DNA of 64,000 nucleotides from contig NZ_SMZY01000003.1 in NCBI RefSeq assembly GCF_004358755.1, forward strand, positions 310,001 through 374,000. The letters run 5' to 3'. Positions 8,163 through 17,084 of this stretch are shown piece by piece (position 1 is the stretch's first letter; each line of letters opens with the position of its first letter). Source of the DNA: Peribacillus frigoritolerans (lineage in GTDB: Bacteria; Bacillota; Bacilli; Bacillales; Bacillaceae). A program made the translations under genes and the position numbers. The notes under the pieces were generated by a model. It did no database searches. It was not told where the DNA came from and worked only from the letters and a program-made list of their open reading frames with translations.

Positions 8163-8837
8163 ATGGGTTTGTCATACTCTATTTTTCTTGTGGAAGATGA
8201 ACAGAATTTAAATGATTTGCTGACAAAATATCTGGAGAAGGAAGGCTATAAGGTCACCTCATTTACAAATGGGGAAAAAGCGCGCCAGGCCATTCATGAA
8301 ACTCCTCATCTTTGGGTTCTCGATATCATGGTGCCGGATGTTGACGGTTATCAATTAATAAAAGAAATTAAAGCAGTATCATCAGATACCCCAGTTATTT
8401 TCATTTCTGCGCGGGATACAGATATTGACCGGGTGCTCGGTCTTGAGCTTGGAAGCGATGATTATATTTCAAAACCTTTCCTTCCCCGTGAACTTGTCAT
8501 TCGCGTTCAAAAACTGCTGACTCGTGTTTATGAAAGCAGCACACTTTCATCAAGCGTAAAGCTTGCGCCTTATACGATTGATGAAAGTGTGCGCTCGGTC
8601 TCGCTGAATCAGGAAAATCTGAATCTAACTTCTAAGGAATTTGATTTATTGCTGCTGTTTTTGCATAACAAAGGCCAGGCTTTTTCGCGTGAACAAATGA
8701 TTGAGCATATTTGGGGAAGCGACTACTTCGGCACAGACCGGGTGGTAGATGACCTCGTCCGCCGCCTCCGCAAAAAAATGCCTGATTTGAAAATAGAAAC
8801 CATTTACGGTTACGGATACAGGATGCTGACGGGATAA
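8163..8837 (+). CDS. cssR: Secretion-stress response regulator CssR
   Basis: A 224-residue OmpR/PhoB-type response regulator. The receiver domain has acidic pocket residues EDE (11-13) and phospho-acceptor Asp54 (WVLDIMVPDVDGY), followed by ISARD and SKPFLPRE (switch Thr/Ser and Lys). The C-terminal winged helix contains LTSKEFDLLLLFLHNKGQ and the recognition segment GTDRVVDDLVRRLRKKMP ending IYGYGYRML. Sequence and position match CssR of B. subtilis closely: divergent from htrB and overlapping the sensor kinase by one base (TAATG). It should activate htrB (and a distant htrA) under protein secretion or heat stress. The start ATG follows AAGAAGGAG. Confidence 0.93.
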   Translation: MGLSYSIFLVEDEQNLNDLLTKYLEKEGYKVTSFTNGEKARQAIHETPHLWVLDIMVPDVDGYQLIKEIKAVSSDTPVIFISARDTDIDRVLGLELGSDDYISKPFLPRELVIRVQKLLTRVYESSTLSSSVKLAPYTIDESVRSVSLNQENLNLTSKEFDLLLLFLHNKGQAFSREQMIEHIWGSDYFGTDRVVDDLVRRLRKKMPDLKIETIYGYGYRMLTG

Positions 8838-10183
8838 TGAAAAATAAATCACTGACGTTTCAAATTTGGATTGTAATCTCAGGGATTCTTCTCGTCATTT
8901 CTTTGCTGCTGATGATCATATTCCCAACTACACTCAGGAATTTTTTCACGAACGAGATCTATACAACGATTGAAAATGAACAGCATATTTTGACGGAATA
9001 CCGCCTTCAGGGAAATGTCCAAATGGACCCTCTTACGAGAAACGGAGAGAAGCTCTCTCCTGACCGCTCGGTTCAGCACATCATTCTCCCTGAGAGTGCG
9101 CCTTTTTTTTACAACGAAAAAAAGCTTCCAATGAGATTTCTTCAAGAAACGCAATCACTTGCTTCTAATCAAAAAGACATCACGGAAGAATACTCGAGGG
9201 AAATCAATAATGAACGGCTCTTTTTTGTAATCAAAAAAGTGACTGTTGACGGACAGCCTGCATTTCTTCTTTCTTATGCGTGGGATTCTTACCGAAATGA
9301 TCTTGTGCTGACTTTGTTCAAGCAGCTTGTTTTCGTCATGATCATTGTGTTTCTTTTCAGCTGGATTCCGTCCATTTGGCTTGCAAAATATTTGTCTCGT
9401 CCAATTGTCTCTTTAGAAAAAGATGTGAAAAGAATTTCAAACGAAGATTGGCATGAACCCGTTGAACTTGATCGAAGCGATGAAATTGGAAAGCTTGGGG
9501 AAACAATAGAAGTGATGCGAAAACGGCTTGTTCAAAAGGATGAAGCACAGCGCACCCTGCTGCAGAATATCTCCCATGACTTAAAAACGCCGGTTATGGT
9601 CATCCGCGGATATGCGAAATCAGTGAATGACGGCATTTATCCAAAGGGTGATCTGACAAGCACGATGGATGTGATCGAAGAGGAAGCACAGCGTCTGGAG
9701 AAAAAAATTAAGGACTTGCTGTATATAACAAAACTTGATTATTTATCTTCGAGAAACTCCGGTAAATCTGAGGTTGAACTGAATGTGACAATTCGCGAAG
9801 TCATCGACCGCATCAGGTGGTCACGCCAGGAGCTTGATTATGAAATAAACCTGAAACATGCGGCTATTCATGGCGATAATGAACTATGGATCAAGCTGCT
9901 TGAAAACTTATTTGAGAATCAGCTCAGATATGCGGATTCAATGATTGGTGTTCATCTAAAACAGGCGGGGAATGATTTTCTTCTTAAAATATGGAACGAT
10001 GGACCTCCGATTGAAGAGGACGTTCTGCCCCATCTGTTTGAGCCTTTCCATAAAGGCAGCAACGGCGAATTCGGGCTTGGACTCAACATCGTTAAAAGAA
10101 TCGCCGAGCTTCATCACGGAACAGTTTGGGCTGTGAATGAGGATGGAATGAGTACATTTTATGTGAAAGTACCAAAGAGATAG
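8837..10183 (+). CDS. cssS: Secretion-stress sensor histidine kinase CssS
   Basis: A 448-residue membrane sensor kinase. Two transmembrane helices (about 8-30 and 160-182) bracket an extracellular sensor of about 130 residues that would detect misfolded exported proteins. A HAMP-like linker follows, then the dimerisation/phosphotransfer domain with His247 (NISHDLKTPVMVIRGY) and an ATPase domain with N-box LLENLFENQLRYA and G-box GEFGLGLNIVKRI. Length and sequence agree with B. subtilis CssS (about 451 residues). It is translationally coupled to cssR by the TAATG overlap. It likely phosphorylates CssR Asp54. A strong terminator ends the operon. Confidence 0.93.
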   Translation: MKNKSLTFQIWIVISGILLVISLLLMIIFPTTLRNFFTNEIYTTIENEQHILTEYRLQGNVQMDPLTRNGEKLSPDRSVQHIILPESAPFFYNEKKLPMRFLQETQSLASNQKDITEEYSREINNERLFFVIKKVTVDGQPAFLLSYAWDSYRNDLVLTLFKQLVFVMIIVFLFSWIPSIWLAKYLSRPIVSLEKDVKRISNEDWHEPVELDRSDEIGKLGETIEVMRKRLVQKDEAQRTLLQNISHDLKTPVMVIRGYAKSVNDGIYPKGDLTSTMDVIEEEAQRLEKKIKDLLYITKLDYLSSRNSGKSEVELNVTIREVIDRIRWSRQELDYEINLKHAAIHGDNELWIKLLENLFENQLRYADSMIGVHLKQAGNDFLLKIWNDGPPIEEDVLPHLFEPFHKGSNGEFGLGLNIVKRIAELHHGTVWAVNEDGMSTFYVKVPKR

Positions 10184-10186
10184 CAG

Positions 10187-10214
10187 ACGGCCTTTTTATG
10201 AGGCCGTTTTTTTT
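10187..10214 (+). terminator. cssRS terminator
   Basis: The stem ACGGCC / GGCCGT has an eight-base loop and is followed by eight T residues, four bases past the cssS stop. Confidence 0.9.
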
Positions 10215-10246
10215 ATGATTTCTGTGCTGCCATTCCAATTACAAAA

Positions 10247-10271
10247 AAGAACAGCTTTCATGCTGCTCTTT
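10247..10271 (-). terminator. Nudix gene terminator
   Basis: An imperfect stem of AAGAACAGC with GCTGCTCTT; on the minus strand it is followed by TTTTTTG. It lies 10-35 bases past the Nudix hydrolase stop. Confidence 0.65.
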
Positions 10272-10281
10272 CATTTCCATC

Positions 10282-10743
10282 TTAATTAACATCTCCCAAA
10301 TATATCTTTTCCGGCTTCTTCCCAGATTCAAGGTCCATAATGGAAGGCAGCATCGACATCGGATAAAGCCGATAATCGGTAAGGTTTTTTACAGGCAGCC
10401 ATTCTACACCAATTTGGCCATCATCAGGAATGACACCAGCGGCCGGTGCTGGCTGTCCTTCTTTAATGCGGCATAGAAACATCAGATCCAATTGATGGAA
10501 TCCTTTATCCCATTCAAACCCATGATTGCTCCCGACATAATCCCGAACAAAAATCAGGTCATCAATCTCAACTTCAACCCCAATCTCCTCCATGCACTCT
10601 CTTTTCAAATTTTCATAAAGGTTCTCGCCATGCTCCTGTCCGCCCCCTGGCAAAATGTAGAACGGTCCGATCTCATCTTCTTTCTTGATGACTAAAATCT
10701 TGCTGTCTTGAATAATAATGGCTTTTGATGCTGTACGTACCAT
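10282..10743 (-). CDS. Nudix hydrolase
   Basis: A 153-residue Nudix family protein that would hydrolyse a nucleoside diphosphate linked to another moiety. The Nudix box spans residues 34-56 and fits G-x5-E-x7-RE-U-x-EE-x-G-U: Gly34, Glu40, Arg48-Glu49, Glu52-Glu53 and Gly55. The Glu residues bind the divalent metal. I start at ATG 10741-10743 because AAGGAGATCACGC precedes it; the frame is open 13 codons further upstream but has no ribosome site there. The substrate cannot be told from the sequence. It is a single gene between convergent cssS and the acyl-CoA carboxylase gene. Confidence 0.88.
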   Translation of the reverse strand: MVRTASKAIIIQDSKILVIKKEDEIGPFYILPGGGQEHGENLYENLKRECMEEIGVEVEIDDLIFVRDYVGSNHGFEWDKGFHQLDLMFLCRIKEGQPAPAAGVIPDDGQIGVEWLPVKNLTDYRLYPMSMLPSIMDLESGKKPEKIYLGDVN

Positions 10744-10830
10744 GCGTGATCTCCTTTTGACTAAAATTTCATCCTCCCTCATTATATTGGAATCATAGTG
10801 ATAATTGTCATTTTTTGTACAATGTTTCTT

Positions 10831-12390
10831 TTAATATCCTGTCGGCCAATTCGCTAATCTGCGTTCACTTTTTGTCCCGTTTTTAACCACCGCAAATTCA
10901 AGCGCTTTACACAGATATTTTCTTGTATCTCTTGGGTCGATCACATCATCAATATAATGCTTGGATGCCGCTTTGTAAGGGGAACTGTCAAATGCCCATT
11001 GCTCGAGCAATTTTTTCCTTGCTTCAGCCTGGTTGATTTCATTTTGCAGCTGTCTGCCGTACACAACATTAATGCCGACCTCTGGTCCTGTGAAATTAAT
11101 TTCTGCCGTGGGCCACGCAAAGACGAAATCAGCCCCCATCGTTGGACCGCACATGTTTCCGTATGCTGCCCCAACACTTTTTCTAATGACTACGGAGATT
11201 TTAGGAACTGTCGACTGAGCCAGTGCCTGATTCCAGATCATGATTTTAGTTGGCATTTTTTCCCGCTCAGCTTCTTGACTTATTCTAAATCCAGGTGTGT
11301 CATGCAGGAAAATCAACGGGATATGATAAGAGTCGCACAGGCATATAAAATCGGTCGCCTTATCGCACTCCTTCGGTCCGGCAGCACCGGCAAATTTCTT
11401 TGGCTGATTTGCCACAATGCCGACAACTCTTCCATTCATTCTGGTAAATACCGTAATAAGGCCTTCTCCATAAGTAGATTTATATTCAAAGAACTGCTGA
11501 TTATCTACAATTTCCCGTATGATCTCCTTCATATCATAGACTCTATTTTTGTGGCTCGGCAAAATAGTCAAAACGTTCCCTATGCTCCGATACGGATCAT
11601 CATTAGTATCAATGAAAGGAGGTTCCTCTCCTCCGTTCAGAGGCATATAGCTGAAAAAGGTTTTCAGATGTTCAATACATTCTTCTTCGGTACTGCCAAA
11701 GGTATCTGCCTGACCTGTTTCATTCGCATGAACCTTCCATCCGCCGAGCTGTTCTGTATCAACTTTTTGACCTGTTGCCATGGAAAGCATTCTTGGACCT
11801 GCGATAGCCATACAAGTTCCTTTTAGCATCGAGACAAAATCAGAGGATACCGCCATCCATGTCGGCCCGCCAAAACTGTCTCCCAAAATGGCCGTCATTA
11901 GAGGAACTTGTCTGGAATGGGTCAGCATTTCTTGAGGGAAGAGCTTATCGCTGATGCCGTCAGATCCCATTCCATCAGGCATCCTAAGGCCCCCTCCCTC
12001 ATTTAAATTAAAGAGAGGCAGTCCTCGCTTCAAAGCATATTCATGTATTTTTTTTGATTTTCTAATATGAACAGCGCCTTCTGTACCGGCAAATACCGTT
12101 TTGTCACCTGCCATAATAACCGCAGGCCGCCCATCTATTTTTGCTAATCCTGTAATTAGCCCGTCCCCATAGCTTCTGTCCTCTGCACCTGGATAATCTG
12201 AATGATTCAGCATCCCGAGCTCCATAAAGCTGTCCTGATCAGCTAACAGAGAGATTCTTTCTCTTGCAGTCTGAAAGCCATTCTTGTGGAGCAAATCCAT
12301 TTTCTCCTGACCCCCGCCAAGCTTGGCTTTATCTTTTCTCCTATTCAAATCCTCAACTGCGTCATGAAATGAATTCTTCACTTCATTCAT
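10831..12390 (-). CDS. Acyl-CoA carboxylase beta (carboxyltransferase) subunit
   Basis: A 519-residue carboxyltransferase of the propionyl-/methylcrotonyl-CoA carboxylase beta family, with two crotonase-like halves. The N-half contains TARERISLL, GRPAVIMAGDKTVFAGTEGA and NEGGGLRMPDG. The C-half contains VVGIVANQPKKFAGAAGPKE, FLHDTPGFRISQEAE and GAAYGNMCGPTMGADFVFAW. Such subunits transfer CO2 from carboxybiotin to an acyl-CoA and need a biotin carboxylase/carrier subunit, which is not encoded in the window. The start ATG overlaps the stop of the acyl-CoA ligase (ATGA), so the two enzymes are translationally coupled: the ligase could supply the acyl-CoA that this enzyme carboxylates. The acyl substrate is not predictable. 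Confidence 0.85.
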   Translation of the reverse strand: MNEVKNSFHDAVEDLNRRKDKAKLGGGQEKMDLLHKNGFQTARERISLLADQDSFMELGMLNHSDYPGAEDRSYGDGLITGLAKIDGRPAVIMAGDKTVFAGTEGAVHIRKSKKIHEYALKRGLPLFNLNEGGGLRMPDGMGSDGISDKLFPQEMLTHSRQVPLMTAILGDSFGGPTWMAVSSDFVSMLKGTCMAIAGPRMLSMATGQKVDTEQLGGWKVHANETGQADTFGSTEEECIEHLKTFFSYMPLNGGEEPPFIDTNDDPYRSIGNVLTILPSHKNRVYDMKEIIREIVDNQQFFEYKSTYGEGLITVFTRMNGRVVGIVANQPKKFAGAAGPKECDKATDFICLCDSYHIPLIFLHDTPGFRISQEAEREKMPTKIMIWNQALAQSTVPKISVVIRKSVGAAYGNMCGPTMGADFVFAWPTAEINFTGPEVGINVVYGRQLQNEINQAEARKKLLEQWAFDSSPYKAASKHYIDDVIDPRDTRKYLCKALEFAVVKNGTKSERRLANWPTGY

Positions 12391-14063
12391 TTTTTCACCT
12401 CCGCACTTTCATGTGTTTTTAATAGCCTCCTCAACAGTTTTCCTGAGCTTGTAGATGGCAGTTCCTCCCTGAATTCAATTTCTCTAGGGTATTTGTAGGC
12501 CGCCATATGCTCCTTGGACCAGTTAAGGATGTCTTGTTCCGTCACTTTTCCTCTCTCATTTGGTTTCAGCACAATAAACGCTTTAACGCTTTCGCCCCTG
12601 ACAGAATCAGGTATGCCTATGACTGCACTTTGCATCACTGCTGGATGCTCATTCAATAATGCTTCAACATCTTCAGGGAAAACACTGTACCCGGAGCACT
12701 TAATCAGTTCCTTCATGCGGCCAAAGAAATAGAGATACCCATCCTCGTCAAGCAATCCGATATCCCCTGTAAAGACCCATCCATCCCTCAACGCTTCAGC
12801 GGTTGCATCAGCCCTGTTTAGATAGCCTTTAAATATCCCCGGATTCCTGACAGCAATTTCTCCTTTTTCACCTGGAGCAGCAGGAAAACCTGTCTCAGTT
12901 TCTACTATTTTGATTTGATTCTGATAGACAGGGATCCCGCAGCTTCCAAACTTTATCTTATCTTTAGGCATGAACGTATCACATGTATGAGTTTCGCTCA
13001 GACCATACGATGCCTCATGCATAATGCATCCTTTTGTAAGTTCATGCCATCTTTCAGCCAGTTCTTTTGTAACTGGCATTCCAAAGCTTGTGGATGGATT
13101 ATGCCTGAGTGATGTAAGATCTCTTTTTTCCACACCCGCTGTTTGCAGAATGGCTGCATTCATCGGTGCAACACTATACCAATTTGTTATTTTGTATGTT
13201 TCTATAGCATCTATGACTGTCTCCGGATCAAACCTTGTTAATAGATAACAAGTGTTCCCTGCATAAACAGGGATATTTACACCCATGACCATTCCGGCAA
13301 TATGGCATAACGGAGCAATTGCAAGTGAGCGGTCATCCTCCCTCATTTCATTGGTTTCTGCAGTTGCAGCTGTTTTATATAGAGAGCTTCCATATGTCAG
13401 AAGCGCTCCTTTTGGTCTTCCGGTTGTGCCAGAAGTAAAAATCATTAAGCCAATATCATTCCAAATATCAATCTCCGCATTTTTATTAAATGGAGATTCT
13501 TCTATAAAAATATCCTTCATATCATGTGCAGATTCAAAGGTTTGTCTTGCACCAGATAAGTCTTGAGGCTGCTTTAGAGCAGGGGGTTCAGGGGAAAAAT
13601 CCCTATAATGAACGGTAATTGCAAGGATTGGAGATTCCAAATCACGACTGGCTGTGACAACTCTTGAATACAGCTCGCATCCTGCTATGATTCCTTTCAT
13701 CCCTGCTTCTTTAAAAAAGTAAGCAAGTTCTGATTCTTTGTACATTGGATTAAGAGGGACAACGATGCCTCCAATTTTTTGAATGGCATAGTGAGCAATA
13801 ATGTATTGCGGACAATTCTGCATATATAACCCGATTGCATCTCCTTTCTTTATTTCATTTCGGTTTAGATATCCTGCAAGCTGGCCGATTTTTTTATGCA
13901 GCTCTTTCCATGTGATTTCTCTTCCATAATACGAAAAGGCAATTGCATCAGGTTTTTCAGCGCAATGCTGATCAATATACTCGTGAAGCGGTCTCTCACC
14001 ATGCCGATATTGTAGAGTTTCAGGCAGATAAGATGGCCAATAAGACGGAATTGTCATTTCCAT
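12387..14063 (-). CDS. AMP-dependent acyl-CoA synthetase/ligase
   Basis: A 558-residue adenylate-forming enzyme that activates a carboxylic acid to acyl-AMP and then acyl-CoA. The nucleotide-binding P-loop is FTSGTTGRPKG (209-219), followed by HEASYGLSETHT (aromatic/A5 motif), TGDIGLLDEDGYLYFFGR (A7/A8) and catalytic Lys542 in STSSGKLLRR. The substrate class (medium/long chain or aromatic) is not readable. It is the first gene of a two-gene operon with the carboxyltransferase. The ATG follows AAGGAAACGGGGA; a second ATG two codons later is possible. A 14-base near-palindrome typical of TetR-type operators sits 35-48 bases upstream of the start. Confidence 0.86.
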   Translation of the reverse strand: MEMTIPSYWPSYLPETLQYRHGERPLHEYIDQHCAEKPDAIAFSYYGREITWKELHKKIGQLAGYLNRNEIKKGDAIGLYMQNCPQYIIAHYAIQKIGGIVVPLNPMYKESELAYFFKEAGMKGIIAGCELYSRVVTASRDLESPILAITVHYRDFSPEPPALKQPQDLSGARQTFESAHDMKDIFIEESPFNKNAEIDIWNDIGLMIFTSGTTGRPKGALLTYGSSLYKTAATAETNEMREDDRSLAIAPLCHIAGMVMGVNIPVYAGNTCYLLTRFDPETVIDAIETYKITNWYSVAPMNAAILQTAGVEKRDLTSLRHNPSTSFGMPVTKELAERWHELTKGCIMHEASYGLSETHTCDTFMPKDKIKFGSCGIPVYQNQIKIVETETGFPAAPGEKGEIAVRNPGIFKGYLNRADATAEALRDGWVFTGDIGLLDEDGYLYFFGRMKELIKCSGYSVFPEDVEALLNEHPAVMQSAVIGIPDSVRGESVKAFIVLKPNERGKVTEQDILNWSKEHMAAYKYPREIEFREELPSTSSGKLLRRLLKTHESAEVKK

Positions 14064-14097
14064 TCCCCGTTTCCTTAAAGATTGTGAAAAGCATCAA

Positions 14098-14111
14098 ACT
14101 GACCGGTTAGT
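14098..14111. promoter_or_regulatory. Putative TetR-type operator between ligase and SDR genes
   Basis: ACTGACCGGTTAGT is a 14-base inverted repeat with one mismatched pair, centred on ACCGGT. It lies in the divergent intergenic region. Such ACCGGT-centred palindromes are common for TetR-family repressors of fatty-acid genes. No regulator gene adjoins it, so the binding protein is unknown. Confidence 0.45.
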
Positions 14112-14246
14112 ATGTTGTGAGATTATTATACAATGAACCGTCCTTCCAATAAACAAAATTGTATTAATTTTCTAAAAACAAACCTTGTGTTTACTGCTTC
14201 ACATACAGGGAAAATGAACATCAGATAAGTAAAAGGGGTTTTCCTT

Positions 14247-15125
14247 ATGGGAAGATTAAAGGATAAACTGGCGGTTATAACTGGAGCAGCAACAGGATTC
14301 GGCGCTGCGACTGCAGAGGTTTTCGCAAATGAGGGGGCAACCGTGATTTGTGCAGATATTAAAGAAGAGCAGCTGCACGAGACGGTCGAAGCCATCCGCT
14401 CATTTGGAGGACAGGCGGAAGCTTATTATCTGGATGTTGCTGAAGAAGAGAGTGTTGTCTCTTTTGCAGAAAAAATAAAGCAGGCATACGGAAAGATTGA
14501 TATCCTCTTCAACAATGCCGGAGTCGATCAGCAGGGCGGAAAAGTCCACGAATATCCAGTTGAACTGTTTGACCGGATCATGGCTGTAGATTTGCGCGGA
14601 ACCTTTCTATGCAGCAAATATTTGGCTCCGCTTATGCTTGAAAATGGCGGGTCTATCATTAATACGTCCTCAATGTCCGGTCGTGCAGCTGATCTTGACC
14701 GTTCAGGCTACAACGCTGCAAAAGGCGGCATCACAAACTTTACAAGAGCGATGGCCATTGACTATGCCAGAAATGGAATTCGGGTGAATTCTCTTTCCCC
14801 GGGCACAATCGAAACACCTTTGATTGATACACTTGCAGGCAGTAAAGAAGAGGAAATGGGACAGAAGTTCAGGGACGCGAATAAGTGGATTACACCGCTC
14901 GGCAGATTAGGAAGTCCAAAAGAAATGGCGACTGTAGCTCTTTTCCTTGCATCTGACGACAGCTCTTATGTGACGGGAGAAGATATTACAGCAGATGGCG
15001 GAATTATGGCCTACACTTGGCCGGGAAAAATGCTGATTGAAGAAAAATCGAAAAAACCAAATAATGGTTATCCGGGGTACTCCTGTTTTTGGGAGTACTT
15101 TTTTACCAGCTCATATTCTCTCTAA
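14247..15125 (+). CDS. SDR-family oxidoreductase with extended, probably frameshifted C-terminus
   Basis: A classical short-chain dehydrogenase/reductase. The cofactor motif TGAATGFG (12-19), NNAG (89-92), the active-site Ser near 141-142 and Tyr155/Lys159 (SGYNAAKGG) are all present, as is the C-terminal GEDITADGGIMA. NAD(H) is likelier than NADP(H) given Asp37 at the end of beta-2. The last about 20 codons run through a perfect terminator stem, ending only at 15125. Adding one A to the A6 tract at 15051-15056 would place a TAA at 15062-15064 in frame, just before that terminator, giving about 272 residues. So the tail is probably a recent indel or sequencing error. It is divergent from the acyl-CoA ligase; the substrate is unknown. 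Confidence 0.85.
   Translation: MGRLKDKLAVITGAATGFGAATAEVFANEGATVICADIKEEQLHETVEAIRSFGGQAEAYYLDVAEEESVVSFAEKIKQAYGKIDILFNNAGVDQQGGKVHEYPVELFDRIMAVDLRGTFLCSKYLAPLMLENGGSIINTSSMSGRAADLDRSGYNAAKGGITNFTRAMAIDYARNGIRVNSLSPGTIETPLIDTLAGSKEEEMGQKFRDANKWITPLGRLGSPKEMATVALFLASDDSSYVTGEDITADGGIMAYTWPGKMLIEEKSKKPNNGYPGYSCFWEYFFTSSYSL
15077..15104 (+). terminator. Terminator embedded in the 3' end of the SDR frame
   Basis: GTACTCC-tgttttt-GGAGTAC forms a seven-base-pair stem, followed by six T residues. It lies inside the currently open SDR frame, which supports an earlier natural stop near 15062. Confidence 0.85.
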
Positions 15126-15182
15126 TTTCCATCAATGCTACAATATAGTTAATTGACACTAAATCACCCAGGAGGTCCCGCC

Positions 15183-15491
15183 TTGAAACTGCCGACATGC
15201 AGGTCATGCCATTATCAATTCACATGGAAAGAAACACTTCTAACCTCGCTGAAATTCACCAGAATTCTGAAATGTCCAAAGTGCGGTACAAATTTGTTTC
15301 CAACCCCTAAATCAAGAACAAAGGGAACTCTCTTAATCGCCATTCCAATCGTTGCTGCGAGTTTTATAAGTTCCATTTTGGGTGCTGATGCAGCAGTAAG
15401 AATAACAGCTATTATTCTCGCAGGAATTCTCTCTGTCCTGCTATCGCCTTACTACTATGAATACATAGAAGAAGATAAACCATTATGGTAA
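15183..15491 (+). CDS. Small CxxC-CxxC membrane protein (TIGR04104-like)
   Basis: A 102-residue protein. The start is TTG at 15183 with AGGAGGTCCCGCC directly upstream; the longer in-frame ATG at 15153 has no ribosome site. The N-terminus carries a zinc-ribbon-like pair, CRSC (residues 5-8) and CPKC, separated by 21 residues, which resembles the Bacillus CxxC_20_CxxC family. Two hydrophobic helices follow (IAIPIVAASFISSIL and RITAIILAGILSVLLS), ending in a short charged tail. The function of this family is unknown to me. It is a single gene bounded by terminators. Confidence 0.75.
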   Translation: MKLPTCRSCHYQFTWKETLLTSLKFTRILKCPKCGTNLFPTPKSRTKGTLLIAIPIVAASFISSILGADAAVRITAIILAGILSVLLSPYYYEYIEEDKPLW

Positions 15492-15514
15492 ATAAAAGAG
15501 CGTGCTCTTTTATT
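15490..15514. terminator. Bidirectional terminator
   Basis: AATAAAAGAG-cgtg-CTCTTTTATT is a perfect inverted repeat directly after the CxxC protein stop and about 60 bases past the convergent fumarase stop. It is flanked by T/A tracts on both sides. Confidence 0.75.
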
Positions 15515-15571
15515 TACCTATTTTTTTCAACCTGAAATGACGCTAAAAAAAGGGATGCTCCCGATGAAGGC

Positions 15572-16957
15572 CTATTCACCCCGTGGTCCAATCATATCAA
15601 GCGGATTCACATACTCATCAAATTCCTCTTCCGTCAGAAGCTGAAGCTTTATCGCAGCCTCTTTCAGCGTGCTTCCATCTTTATGTGCTTCTTTCGCTAT
15701 TTTCGCAGCATTTGCATAACCAATATGAGGGTTCAAAGCTGTTACGAGCATTAAAGATTCATTTAAATAGTTATCGATAACATCCCGATTCGGCTTGATG
15801 CCAATCGCACAGTGATCATTGAAGGAATGAATGGAATCTGCAAGCAGTCTGACTGATTGCAGGAAATTATACATAATAACGGGCTTGAACACATTCAGTT
15901 CAAAGTTGCCCTGACTTGCTGCAAATCCAATCGTTGCATCGTTCCCCATTACTTGTGCTGCCACCATCGTAATGGCTTCACTTTGAGTTGGGTTCACTTT
16001 TCCGGGCATAATGGAGCTTCCCGGTTCATTTTCAGGTATGGTGATTTCCCCGATTCCGCATCTTGGACCGCTTGCGAGCCATCTTACATCATTGGCAATC
16101 TTCATTAAATCTGCTGCTAGACCTTTTAAAGCCCCATGTACAAAGACGATTTCATCATGACTTGTCAGGGCGTGAAACTTATTTTCAGACGTGCGGAATT
16201 TAGTGGCTGTATAAAGGCTGATTTCTTCAGCAGCAAGTCTCCCAAAATCAGGGTGGGCATTGATGCCTGTCCCAACCGCTGTACCTCCGATGGCAAGATC
16301 GCGCATCTTTTCAACGGATAAGAGAATCATATCTTTCGACTTTTGCAGCATATGCACCCAGCCGCTTATTTCCTGGCCCAATGTGAGAGGGGTAGCATCC
16401 TGAAGGTGTGTTCTGCCGATTTTGACGACATCTTCGTTTTCTTTAGATTTGTTCACAAGCGTTAAATAAAGCTTATCTATGGCTGGAATTAATAAATCAA
16501 AAATAGAGAGCACTCCTGATATATGCATCGCAGTAGGAAATGTATCGTTCGAGCTTTGCCCCATGTTGACATCATCATTCGGATGAATGAGCAGATCTGA
16601 TTCTCTTAACAGTGAGTTTCCTCTGTTTGCAATCACTTCATTTACATTCATATTGCTCTGCGTTCCGCTTCCTGTCTGCCATACAACTAAAGGAAAGTGA
16701 TCATCAAGTTTTCGGCTGAGAATGTCATCGCATACTTTTACAATCGCATTTTCTTTTTCTGCGCTTAGTTTTCCTAATCTGCCATTCACTTTAGCTGCAC
16801 TTCTTTTTAAAATGGCAAATGCGTCAATCAGCTCCTGAGGCATTCTTTCCGACCCGATTTTAAAGTTTTCTTTGCTCCGCTGTGTCTGAGCCCCCCAAAA
16901 CTTTTCTGCAGGAACTTTAATCTCACCCATCGTATCTTTTTCGATTCGAAATTCCAT
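15572..16957 (-). CDS. fumC: Class II fumarate hydratase
   Basis: A 461-residue fumarase (fumC, citG in B. subtilis) interconverting fumarate and L-malate in the TCA cycle. It matches B. subtilis CitG nearly end to end: [20 protein letters not shown] at the N-terminus, [50 protein letters not shown] and the family signature [11 protein letters not shown]. The start is set at ATG 16957, five codons inside the longest frame, because GGAGGTGCGGAAA precedes it and the protein then begins MEFRIE like its homologue. A single gene, divergent from the HAD phosphatase. Confidence 0.96.
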   Translation of the reverse strand: MEFRIEKDTMGEIKVPAEKFWGAQTQRSKENFKIGSERMPQELIDAFAILKRSAAKVNGRLGKLSAEKENAIVKVCDDILSRKLDDHFPLVVWQTGSGTQSNMNVNEVIANRGNSLLRESDLLIHPNDDVNMGQSSNDTFPTAMHISGVLSIFDLLIPAIDKLYLTLVNKSKENEDVVKIGRTHLQDATPLTLGQEISGWVHMLQKSKDMILLSVEKMRDLAIGGTAVGTGINAHPDFGRLAAEEISLYTATKFRTSENKFHALTSHDEIVFVHGALKGLAADLMKIANDVRWLASGPRCGIGEITIPENEPGSSIMPGKVNPTQSEAITMVAAQVMGNDATIGFAASQGNFELNVFKPVIMYNFLQSVRLLADSIHSFNDHCAIGIKPNRDVIDNYLNESLMLVTALNPHIGYANAAKIAKEAHKDGSTLKEAAIKLQLLTEEEFDEYVNPLDMIGPRGE

Positions 16958-17084
16958 TTTCCGCACCTCCATATTTTTTATCCTTACCCTTTTTATTCAA
17001 GAAAAGTTCATATAAACCTTTTTAACACACCTATTCTCCCGCTGTTTTTTTGATAAAATATAGAAAAACGGCGGAGGAAATAAA

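Noticed and set aside
10957-11826. 289-codon plus-strand frame inside the carboxyltransferase gene
   Set aside because: Antisense shadow of a highly conserved enzyme; the Cys/His/Phe-rich product resembles no protein family.
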